Shown here piece by piece: positions 1 through 6,444 of a stretch of DNA of 13,753 nucleotides (positions within the stretch are counted from its first letter, which is position 1; every line of letters begins with the position of its first letter). The DNA is taken from NCBI GenBank assembly GCA_035518875.1, contig DATIXD010000032.1:1-13753 (forward strand), given 5' to 3'. The translations under genes and the position numbers were made by a program. The notes beneath the pieces are model-generated. The model had not been told where the DNA came from. It worked only from the letters and a program-made list of their open reading frames with translations, and ran no database searches. This stretch comes from DATIXD01 sp035518875 (GTDB lineage: Bacteria; Pseudomonadota; Gammaproteobacteria; Methylococcales; Methylococcaceae).

Positions 1-142
1 CGTAGGCGCGGAATTCGCCCCCATAGGTCTCCGCCATCACTTTCGTCAACGCCGCCGTCAAGGTCGTCTTGCCATGATCCACGTGACCGATCGTTCCTAC
101 ATTCACATGCGGCTTGGTACGCGCAAACTTCTCTTTGGACAT
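1..142 (-). CDS. tuf: Elongation factor Tu, 5' part only (cut by window start)
   Basis: This is the first 47 codons of EF-Tu, the cytoplasmic GTPase that delivers aminoacyl-tRNA to the ribosome. The start reads MSKEKFARTKPHVNVGTIGH, and the P-loop GHVDHGKT lies at residues 19-26, exactly as in bacterial EF-Tu. The ATG at 142-140 is preceded by AAGGGG (157-152) at a 9-base spacing, which fixes the start. The gene follows tRNA-Thr by 51 bases with no promoter visible between them, so it is probably co-transcribed with the three upstream tRNAs, as in the E. coli tufB operon. The rest of the protein lies outside the window. The family call is essentially certain; which of two possible tuf copies this is follows from the tRNA neighbours only. 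Confidence 0.97.
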   Translation of the reverse strand, partial: MSKEKFARTKPHVNVGTIGHVDHGKTTLTAALTKVMAETYGGEFRAY

Positions 143-193
143 CCGCCAATACCCCTTATGATTACTGGAAAAACACCCGCCAACAGCTAAAAT

Positions 194-269
<76 letters not shown>

Positions 270-284
270 AAAACCCCTGCAAAC

Positions 285-358
<74 letters not shown>

Positions 359-376
359 GAGCACAAGCGACCAATC

Positions 377-462
<86 letters not shown>

Positions 463-477
463 GGAAATAAGCGCCCA

Positions 478-506
478 ATTTTCAACCATTGCGAAAAGCG
501 TGTCAA
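478..506 (-). promoter_or_regulatory. Sigma-70 promoter of the tRNA-tuf operon
   Basis: Read on the minus strand, a perfect -35 box TTGACA (506-501) is followed after exactly 17 bases by GAAAAT (483-478, 4 of 6 matches to TATAAT). The bases after the -10 are TGGGCGC, a GC-rich discriminator of the kind found at stringently controlled stable-RNA promoters. Transcription would start near 470, just before tRNA-Tyr at 462. The promoter sits in the 65-base gap behind the pth stop codon. Stringent control is inferred from the discriminator alone. Confidence 0.75.
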
Positions 507-527
507 GCGCACACTCGTCATTCGCGA

Positions 528-1103
528 TCACGCATGCAGTAAATTCATCACCGACTCGATCTTCCCTCGCAGCAAATCCGGAAGGAAGTCGGCCGCGCGA
601 ACCACCGCCGCAAGCAAAATGTCGCTTTCATGTCGCGAAGGTCGATCAAGCACGTAATCCGACACGTCCTCGCCATAGCCCGGATGGCCGATGCCGATCC
701 TGAGCCGGTAAAAATCAGCCGAACCCAGCTTGCCGATGATGTCCCGCAAACCGTTGTGCCCGCCATGACCGCCACCGACCTTGAGTTTCACGACCCCGGG
801 ATCGAAATCGAGCTCATCATGGGCGATTAGAATCTGACCAGGCGCGATCTTGCAGTAGCTGGCCAGCGCGGCAACCGGACCACCACTGCGATTCATGAAC
901 GTCATCGGCTTGAGGAGAAAAACCGTTTCCCCCTCGAAATCCAACTTCGCCAGCAAGCCTTGCGTACGCTGGTCCGCACGAAACGTCAGACGATGACGCG
1001 AAGCGATTTCGTCCAAAAACCAAAACCCGGCATTATGCCGGGTTGGCTCATATCTTGAAGACGGATTCCCCAGTCCGACGATCAGCCTGAACTTGGCGGA
1101 CAC
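528..1103 (-). CDS. pth: Peptidyl-tRNA hydrolase
   Basis: This 191-residue cytoplasmic enzyme hydrolyses peptidyl-tRNA released from stalled ribosomes and recycles the tRNA. The family's active-site residues are all present, offset by three from E. coli: Asn13 in GLGNP, His23 in RHNAGF, Asn71 in MTFMNRSG, Asp96 in HDELD and Asn117 in GGHNGLRD. The length is normal (E. coli 194). The start is GTG at 1103, because the protein aligns from MSAKFRLIVGLGNP; only a GGTGGGG stretch upstream could act as a ribosome site. It follows rplY by 34 bases and is the last gene of that operon. The stop at 528 lies 22 bases before the -35 box of the tRNA-tuf promoter, and I see no strong terminator in between. 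Confidence 0.97.
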   Translation of the reverse strand: MSAKFRLIVGLGNPSSRYEPTRHNAGFWFLDEIASRHRLTFRADQRTQGLLAKLDFEGETVFLLKPMTFMNRSGGPVAALASYCKIAPGQILIAHDELDFDPGVVKLKVGGGHGGHNGLRDIIGKLGSADFYRLRIGIGHPGYGEDVSDYVLDRPSRHESDILLAAVVRAADFLPDLLRGKIESVMNLLHA

Positions 1104-1137
1104 GGCCCCACCCAGACGACCCGAATTGAATATGTCG

Positions 1138-1734
1138 TTACTCGGCAGCTTCCGTCGAACGGGCGCCCTGAATCGACGCTATCGGACGATCATGATCTGC
1201 GCCGTGGATCAAGGCGTGAATCTCGACACCTGCCGGAACCTTCAAGTCGGACAGATGAACGGACTGTCCGATATCCACCTCAGCCAGGTCCACCTCGATA
1301 AATTCCGGCAAGTGTTGCGGCAAACACACGACCTCCAGTTCGACCATGTTATGCGTGACGACGCCGCCTTTCTTCACGCCGACGGAAGCCTCCTGATTGA
1401 CGAAATGCAGCGGGACACGGACGCGCAACTTGTCGCTCTTGCTCACGCGCTGAAAATCCATGTGCATGATGAGGGGACGACTCGGATGCCTTTGCAGACC
1501 CTTCAAAATCGCCTGTTCTTGCTTGCCGTCGTACTTCACCGTCAGCACGTGCGAGTAAACCGCCTCATTGGCCAGACTTTTCACGACCTCGTTATGATCC
1601 AACACCAGCTGCACGGGATCGGCTGCGCCACCGTACAGGATCGCCGGCACCTTGTTCGCCCGACGAGTACGGCGTGCATCACCCTTACCGGAACCGACTC
1701 TCACAACCGCATCAAATTCGAAACTGCCTACCAT
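1138..1734 (-). CDS. rplY: 50S ribosomal protein L25, long (TL5/Ctc) form
   Basis: L25 binds 5S rRNA in the large ribosomal subunit. At 198 residues this is the two-domain form: an N-terminal L25 domain (about 1-95, with RRANKVPAILYG) and a C-terminal beta-rich TL5/Ctc domain. The E. coli protein has only the first domain. I chose ATG at 1734 (MVGSFEFDA) because GGAG at 1744-1741 stands six bases before it. An in-frame TTG at 1746 would extend the protein by four residues, but it overlaps that ribosome site. The gene lies between prs (39-base gap) and pth (34-base gap), in the order known from Pseudomonas. Confidence 0.96.
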   Translation of the reverse strand: MVGSFEFDAVVRVGSGKGDARRTRRANKVPAILYGGAADPVQLVLDHNEVVKSLANEAVYSHVLTVKYDGKQEQAILKGLQRHPSRPLIMHMDFQRVSKSDKLRVRVPLHFVNQEASVGVKKGGVVTHNMVELEVVCLPQHLPEFIEVDLAEVDIGQSVHLSDLKVPAGVEIHALIHGADHDRPIASIQGARSTEAAE

Positions 1735-1773
1735 CTTTTTCTCCAAAATACTCTTAGCAGGTTAAAAAATTCG

Positions 1774-2727
1774 CTAATCCACATACAATGAGCTCACCGA
1801 CTCGCCCACCGCGATCCGCCGGATCGTCTCGGCCAGCATCTCCGCCACGCTCAACTGCCTTATCTTCCGGCATTGCTGGGCCGCCGGCCGCAGCGGGATC
1901 GTATCCGTCACGACCAACTCGTCGAGTACCGAACTGTTTATGTTATCCACTGCCGCCCCGGACAGTACCGGGTGCGTGCAATAGGCAACCACTTTCAGGG
2001 CACCATGCTCTTTGAGGGCACCAGACGCCTTGCACAAAGTGCCGGCGGTGTCGACCAGGTCGTCGACCATCACGCAGGTACGCCCTTCGACATCGCCGAT
2101 GATGTTCATCACCTTGGCCTCGTTCGCCCTCGGCCGGCGCTTGTCGATGATGGCCAAATCGGCGTCATCCAGCCGCTTGGCCAAAGCCCTCGCGCGAACC
2201 ACGCCGCCCACATCGGGCGAAACGACGATCAGGTTCGGATATTGCTGCCGCCACACGTCGCCCAGCAGAATCGGCGAAGCATATACGTTGTCGACGGGCA
2301 CATCGAAAAAACCCTGGATTTGATCGGCGTGCAGATCCACCGTCAACACCCGATCGGCGCCGGCCGTGGAAATCATCTTGGCGACCAGCTTGGCCGATAT
2401 CGGCACCCGAGAAGAACGCGTCCTTCGGTCCTGCCTGGAATAGCCATAATAGGGAATGACCGCGGTAATGGAGGCAGCCGACGATCGACGGAATGCGTCG
2501 ATCATGATCAACAACTCCATGAGATTCTCATTGATGGGCGCACAGGTCGGCTGCACCACAAAAACTTCCCTGCCGCGAACATTTTCCTCGATTTCGACGG
2601 CGATCTCGCCGTCGCTGAACCGCCCCACGCTCGCCATCCCCAAACGCATGTTCAATTTGCGCACAATGCCCTCGGCGAGGGGCAGATTGGCATTTCCCGA
2701 AAACACCATGAACAAGGTGTCGGACAT
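1774..2727 (-). CDS. prs: Ribose-phosphate pyrophosphokinase (PRPP synthetase)
   Basis: This enzyme transfers pyrophosphate from ATP to ribose 5-phosphate, making PRPP for nucleotides, His, Trp and NAD. At 317 residues it is close to the usual 315. It shows the N-terminal FSGNANLPLA motif, the flexible-loop and ATP region YYGYSRQDRR at 93-102, the metal-binding DLHADQ with His133, the catalytic-loop KRRP at 196-199, and the PRPP-binding motif CVMVDDLVDTAGT at 218-230. The ATG at 2727 has a strong TGGAGGT seven bases upstream. tRNA-Gln ends 41 bases upstream and I see no promoter in that gap, so prs is probably read from the ispE side through the tRNA, unless a weak promoter escapes me. Confidence 0.98.
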   Translation of the reverse strand: MSDTLFMVFSGNANLPLAEGIVRKLNMRLGMASVGRFSDGEIAVEIEENVRGREVFVVQPTCAPINENLMELLIMIDAFRRSSAASITAVIPYYGYSRQDRRTRSSRVPISAKLVAKMISTAGADRVLTVDLHADQIQGFFDVPVDNVYASPILLGDVWRQQYPNLIVVSPDVGGVVRARALAKRLDDADLAIIDKRRPRANEAKVMNIIGDVEGRTCVMVDDLVDTAGTLCKASGALKEHGALKVVAYCTHPVLSGAAVDNINSSVLDELVVTDTIPLRPAAQQCRKIRQLSVAEMLAETIRRIAVGESVSSLYVD

Positions 2728-2768
2728 TCATGCACCTCCAAGGCCCGGACCACAGCGCGAAACTCAAT

Positions 2769-2843
2769 TGGCTGGGGCGCCAGGATTCGAACCTGGGTAT
2801 GCGGGGATCAAAACCCCGTGCCTTACCGCTTGGCGACGCCCCA
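2769..2843 (-). tRNA. tRNA-Gln (anticodon TTG)
   Basis: This is a 75-base cloverleaf on the minus strand. The acceptor TGGGGCG pairs with CGCCCCA, the discriminator is G and CCA is encoded. The anticodon loop TTTTGAT gives TTG, and the T-arm has GGTTCGAATCC. The leading T-A acceptor pair is typical of tRNA-Gln. It lies 18 bases after the ispE stop and 41 bases before prs, so it would be cut from a messenger RNA. Confidence 0.97.
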
Positions 2844-2861
2844 ATAAACTGCAAACATCCG

Positions 2862-3719
2862 TCAGACCAGCGCCAGCGCCTTGTGTAAGGGCGAGATGTT
2901 AGCGCCCCTGGCCACGAAAACCCGCCAGCGCTTCGCCAACTCCCGGGCCGCACCTTCCGCCTCGGCCCTACCCTCAAACGCCGCGAATACGCACGCGCCG
3001 GTGCCCGTCAATTTGGGCCGCTCGGAATGGACGCCAAGATCGTTGAGCGCATCGCGCACCAAGGGGTACATTTCGGCCACGATCGGCAGACAATGATTCT
3101 CCTGCTGGCCCGCGAGAAAGTCGGTTATTTTGATGGGTTTGTTATCCCGTGTCAAACCCGGCGCCGAAAACACCAGACCCGTCGCCACATGACAAGGCGG
3201 TGTTACCACGACATACCAAGGCTCCGGCAAATCCGGCAACGGCCTCAGATTCTCCCCCACACCCTCGCCCCAGGCGGCATATCCCCGGATGAAAACTGGA
3301 ACATCGGCGCCGAGTTGCAAGCCCAGCGCGGCCAGCCCGTCGATCGACAAGTCCAAGCTCCACAACTTGTTCAAGCCTAGCAAGGTCGTCGCCGCATCCG
3401 AACTGCCGCCACCGAGGCCGCCGCCCATGGGCAGATTTTTTTCGATTTCGATTTCGACGCCCTGCTGCCTACCGTCACCGGCCCGCCATAACAACCTAGC
3501 CGCGCGCACGGTCAAATCGGATTCATCGGGCACGCCCGGCAACGGGGTCGTGAGTCTGATATGACCGTCATTCCGCCTGCGTAAGGTGATCCAGTCACAG
3601 CATTCGATGAACTGAAAAACCGTTTGCAACAGATGATACCCATCCGGCTTCCGGCCCACGATTCGCAGCATCAAATTCAGTTTCGCCGGCGCGGGCAGCC
3701 GCAATACGTCCGCTGACAT
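2862..3719 (-). CDS. ispE: 4-diphosphocytidyl-2-C-methyl-D-erythritol kinase
   Basis: IspE is the ATP-dependent GHMP-family kinase of the methylerythritol phosphate pathway, phosphorylating CDP-methylerythritol on the way to isoprenoids. The catalytic Lys13 sits in PAPAKLNL, the glycine-rich ATP loop PMGGGLGGGSSDAA is at 97-110, the catalytic Asp139 is in GADVPVF, and GTGACVFA near the C-terminus is the third GHMP motif. I chose ATG at 3719 (MSADVLRLPAPAKL, 285 residues). An upstream ATG at 3749 would overlap lolB and lacks a ribosome site. It starts 11 bases after the lolB stop, so the two are probably coupled. Confidence 0.97.
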   Translation of the reverse strand: MSADVLRLPAPAKLNLMLRIVGRKPDGYHLLQTVFQFIECCDWITLRRRNDGHIRLTTPLPGVPDESDLTVRAARLLWRAGDGRQQGVEIEIEKNLPMGGGLGGGSSDAATTLLGLNKLWSLDLSIDGLAALGLQLGADVPVFIRGYAAWGEGVGENLRPLPDLPEPWYVVVTPPCHVATGLVFSAPGLTRDNKPIKITDFLAGQQENHCLPIVAEMYPLVRDALNDLGVHSERPKLTGTGACVFAAFEGRAEAEGAARELAKRWRVFVARGANISPLHKALALV

Positions 3720-3730
3720 TCTCGCCCTGC

Positions 3731-4327
3731 CTAACCCTTGATCACCCACTCATCGGCGATGAGTTTCAATTTGACCTCATTCCCCTGGATCATCATCTTC
3801 TGCGGCAGAACCAGATCGCGCACATTCATGAATCGCTCGAACGAAAGCAGCCAGCCCAACTGCCTGAAGCCATTGATGCCGCCGGAGGGACCGCGCTCCG
3901 CCGTATGTTCGGCCGCCGGCGACGGCACGCCCATCACCCAGTAGCGCAGACTGGTCAGGGGCACCGCAAAACCCAGGCGGGCTTTCAGCATCTCATCGGG
4001 ATCCCGAGAAGACTCCACCACGCCATTGCCCTCGTTGATATAAATCAGATCGTCCTGAAGGATGATCGACACGGCGCCCTGACTGAATGGGCCTGAAATG
4101 CGCAATCGATCCTGATGGCCATCATGTTCCCAGAACAGCTTCGCGTGCCAGGCATCCTTGCGCGTCTGCACACCGATACGACCCTCCAGACGCCACGAAT
4201 CGAGGTCATAGATTTTTTTCTGGGCGAGGGAAACCGCAGGCGCGACCGGCTCTTTCAGAAACAAGGCGCAGCCATTCAGGCCGGCAACCAAAATCGAAAA
4301 ACCCAATAACCTAAAAAAAACCGACAT
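3731..4327 (-). CDS. lolB: Outer-membrane lipoprotein receptor LolB
   Basis: LolB takes lipoproteins from the periplasmic carrier LolA and inserts them into the outer membrane; it is itself a lipoprotein. The 198-residue protein begins with a short signal peptide ending in the lipobox LNGC (Cys20 is the predicted lipid anchor). The mature part follows the family pattern, with WRLEGRIGVQ at about 45-54, KLFWEHDG, RISGPFSQGA and a C-terminal LIADEWVIKG. The residue after Cys20 is Ala, compatible with outer-membrane sorting. It starts 22 bases after the TPR lipoprotein stop and 11 bases before ispE, as in Pseudomonas. Confidence 0.95.
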   Translation of the reverse strand: MSVFFRLLGFSILVAGLNGCALFLKEPVAPAVSLAQKKIYDLDSWRLEGRIGVQTRKDAWHAKLFWEHDGHQDRLRISGPFSQGAVSIILQDDLIYINEGNGVVESSRDPDEMLKARLGFAVPLTSLRYWVMGVPSPAAEHTAERGPSGGINGFRQLGWLLSFERFMNVRDLVLPQKMMIQGNEVKLKLIADEWVIKG

Positions 4328-4349
4328 TCCCGGCCTCTGGCGCCAACGG

Positions 4350-6128
4350 CTACTTGAAGGCTTGGGGATAGCTGGCCTTGACCTTCTTCATGTCCTCATG
4401 ATTGGGGTCTTTCCTGAGCGACTCCCGCCAGACTTTCTTGGCTTCCTTGCGCTTGCCCGATTCCCACAACACTTCTCCCAAATGCGCGCCGATTTCAGGA
4501 TCGCCGATCAGATCGTAGGCCCGGCGCAGGTATTCCAACGCCGATTCGTAGTCGCCCAATCGGTACTGCAACCACCCGTAGCTGTCCAAAATGGCGGGGT
4601 CGTCCGGCTTCAACTCAAGCGCCCGGTCAAGATACTTCTTCGCCTCATCGAGACGATCGCCACGGTCGGCCAGCGAGTACCCCAAGGCATTGAGGGCGTT
4701 GGCGTCATCGGGATTTTTTTCCAAAACGGCCCGCAAGTCCGCTTCCAGAACCTCGACCCGATCCAATTGCTCGGCGACCAACGCCCGGGTGTAGAGCAGT
4801 TCCACCTGACCCGGCATTTCTTCCAACGCCTCGGTCAACAGATCGAAAGCGCTGATGTAATCCTTGTTCTTGGTCAGCAATTCGCTTTCCAGCAGATACA
4901 GCCTGAGCGCCTCGTTGGGAAACTTCTTCCGGACACCGCTCAGGCGACGCCGAGCTTCGGGCAGCTGACCGAGATTGATCAGCGCGGTAATACCGTTGAC
5001 CTGGGCGTCGAACGCCAAAGGTCCGTCCGTCACCTTGTCGAACCATTGCAAGGCGCTCTGCAGATGATTTTTCCGCGCCTCAATCAGCCCCAGATAGAAA
5101 TACGCCTGCATCCGCCACCTGGCGGACTCCGCCAATCGGACAAATTCCTGCCGGGCCCGCTCCTCCTGCCCCATTTCCATGAGCGCCATCCCCAGACCGA
5201 AGCGGGCATCCTCGTTATCTGGTTCCTTGGCGAGAATTTTGGAAAGCTCCTTCTCCGCCGCGCGCAAGTCGCCCGCCTTGGCCAGAAACTGGGAATAGAT
5301 CAGACGCAGACGGACATTGCCCGGATCGCTTTTCAAGGCCCGCTGAATCACCTCCCGAGCGGCCTGGGAATCACCCATCTGCGACATCACCTGAGCCTGC
5401 AACAAGCGCGCCCGGTTCCAATCTGGATGCAACGCCAAAGCCCGTTCGGTCTCATCCAGCGCCAGCTTGTACTCACCCTTGTCGGCGGCTAGCAGGGCAG
5501 TGGCGAAATGGAGTTCCGCCATACGCGGGAAGCGATCGACCAACTGCCGCATAAGCTTGAGTCCTTCCTCCTTGGAAACCTCCGCGTCGAGCAGCTTGAC
5601 CAATTCGATCAGGGTACTTTCCAGCTCGACGTTGGGCAGAGTCAAAAGCTTACTGAGCTGCTCCAGGGCCGCGTCCGTTTGGCCGGCCTTGAGCATGAGC
5701 ATGGCATTCAGCCGGATTGCCTCCGCATTCCCCGGATCCCGCTCTTGCCACAGGGAAGCCGCTTCACGCGCCTTGTCGATATCCTTGAGATAAAGCGCGA
5801 TCTGGGTGGCGCGCTCGGCTACCCGGGGGTCCTTCGTCAACTTTGTCGCCTTCAGGTAATTTTCCAGGGCGATCCCGTACTGGCTCCGCTGGCCCGCCAG
5901 CTCAGCAGTCAGCAACAGGTAGACGATTTCGGATTCTTGTGTGGCGCCTTGTGCGCTCGCTTTGATAACTTCTTCCGAGAGCCCGCCGCTCGGCGGGGAG
6001 GACGGACGAGAGCTAGCGCATCCCGCAAGCACGATGCCGCCCGCGCACGCCAAACAGAATAATTGTTTCAACACGGAATCAAGTCTCTTGGAATTCGCGG
6101 TCACTAAACGCGAGGAAAGCAATGCCAC
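4350..6128 (-). CDS. TPR-repeat outer-membrane lipoprotein, LbcA-like
   Basis: This protein of up to 592 residues has an N-terminal lipoprotein signal with lipobox LAGC (Cys37 from the first start) followed by CASSRPSS, then tetratricopeptide repeats for nearly its whole length. The clearest are the last three, at about 474-507 (NALGYSLADRG), 508-541 (DSYGWLQYRLGDY) and 542-575 (GAHLGEVLWESG). TPR arrays bind partner proteins, and no enzyme motif is seen. Placed before lolB and divergent from hemA, it matches PA4667 of P. aeruginosa, known as LbcA, a lipoprotein that helps the periplasmic protease CtpA degrade cell-wall hydrolases. That role is inferred here. The start is uncertain: GTG at 6128 has GAGGG upstream, while an internal GTG at 6074 would give a more usual 18-residue signal, MLKQLFCLACAGGIVLAG. 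Confidence 0.88.
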   Translation of the reverse strand: MALLSSRLVTANSKRLDSVLKQLFCLACAGGIVLAGCASSRPSSPPSGGLSEEVIKASAQGATQESEIVYLLLTAELAGQRSQYGIALENYLKATKLTKDPRVAERATQIALYLKDIDKAREAASLWQERDPGNAEAIRLNAMLMLKAGQTDAALEQLSKLLTLPNVELESTLIELVKLLDAEVSKEEGLKLMRQLVDRFPRMAELHFATALLAADKGEYKLALDETERALALHPDWNRARLLQAQVMSQMGDSQAAREVIQRALKSDPGNVRLRLIYSQFLAKAGDLRAAEKELSKILAKEPDNEDARFGLGMALMEMGQEERARQEFVRLAESARWRMQAYFYLGLIEARKNHLQSALQWFDKVTDGPLAFDAQVNGITALINLGQLPEARRRLSGVRKKFPNEALRLYLLESELLTKNKDYISAFDLLTEALEEMPGQVELLYTRALVAEQLDRVEVLEADLRAVLEKNPDDANALNALGYSLADRGDRLDEAKKYLDRALELKPDDPAILDSYGWLQYRLGDYESALEYLRRAYDLIGDPEIGAHLGEVLWESGKRKEAKKVWRESLRKDPNHEDMKKVKASYPQAFK

Positions 6129-6150
6129 TTTTTGATCGCCCTCATCCTGG

Positions 6151-6171
6151 CCCTCTTCCAGTGGGAGAGGG
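6151..6171. repeat. Hairpin, possible dispersed palindromic element
   Basis: The arms CCCTCTTCC (6151-6159) and GGGAGAGGG (6163-6171) form a 9-bp stem with one G-T pair and a 3-base loop. The flanks also carry CCTC and GAGGG runs. Sequences of the CCCTCTCCC type recur between genes in many proteobacterial genomes. No T-tract follows closely on the minus strand, so it is a poor terminator there. On the plus strand GATTTTG follows, which is weak. Confidence 0.45.
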
Positions 6172-6351
6172 GATTTTGTATGACATGACTTTTCTTAACC
6201 TTTCGCAATGACACGCCGCCCGAGCATGCAGCTCACAATACCCATGGATGCATTTGACGGAAGCGCCGATCCCTGGAACCAAAACGCGCCCTATTCAGGG
6301 GGACGAAGGGAACAGCTAGGCTTAGCTTCGCGGGATTTTACGCCTTCCTTG

Positions 6352-6374
6352 GCTTGCGGCAATAGCCCGCAAGC
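6352..6374. promoter_or_regulatory. Inverted repeat just upstream of the hemA promoter
   Basis: A perfect 8-bp inverted repeat, GCTTGCGG (6352-6359) and CCGCAAGC (6367-6374), has a 7-base spacer. Its centre is about 56 bases before the predicted transcription start and its edge is 9 bases from the -35 box, a place often used by regulators. It would not be part of the mRNA if the promoter call is right. The protein that would bind it is unknown. Confidence 0.4.
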
Positions 6375-6383
6375 AGGAACTAT

Positions 6384-6412
6384 TTGGCCTGGGCAAGGCT
6401 TTTTTTTAAAAT
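6384..6412 (+). promoter_or_regulatory. Likely sigma-70 promoter of hemA-prfA-prmC
   Basis: TTGGCC (6384-6389, 4 of 6) is followed after 17 bases by TAAAAT (6407-6412, 5 of 6). The spacer contains a run of eight T. Transcription would begin near 6420, leaving a leader of about 25 bases before the hemA ATG. The alternative reading of the same bases, a weak 4-bp hairpin (6387-6399) plus the T-run as a terminator, fits less well. Confidence 0.55.
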
Positions 6413-6444
6413 TATATCCTGAAACACAGGCAAAAAATGAGTCG

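Larger units (their letters stand above)
6129..6444. other. Divergent control region between the TPR lipoprotein and hemA
   Basis: This 316-base gap separates two divergently read operons. It holds a hairpin (6151-6171), an inverted repeat (6352-6374) and the best hemA promoter (6384-6412). On the minus strand there is a perfect TATAAT at 6416-6411, but no -35 box at 16-18 bases, so I do not call it as a promoter. A plus-strand frame is open from 6208 into hemA, but it has no family similarity to HemA and I read it as non-coding. I see no other gene here. Confidence 0.7.

Noticed and set aside
1873..2847. Plus-strand frame of 324 codons across prs and tRNA-Gln
   Set aside because: It lies antisense to prs, which has complete family motifs, and it runs through a tRNA.
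3720..3749. Upstream ATG of ispE giving ten more residues
   Set aside because: It overlaps the end of lolB, lacks a ribosome site, and adds residues not typical of IspE.
4362..5492. Plus-strand frame of 376 codons across the TPR gene
   Set aside because: It mirrors the repeat-rich TPR coding sequence and has no recognisable domain.
6387..6407. Hairpin plus eight T read as a terminator or attenuator before hemA
   Set aside because: The stem is only 4 bp plus a G-T pair, and the same bases form a well-spaced promoter.
6208..6444. In-frame extension of hemA by 79 codons
   Set aside because: HemA proteins begin at the MAILTLGLNH position. The extension has no family similarity, and it contains the promoter and inverted repeat.
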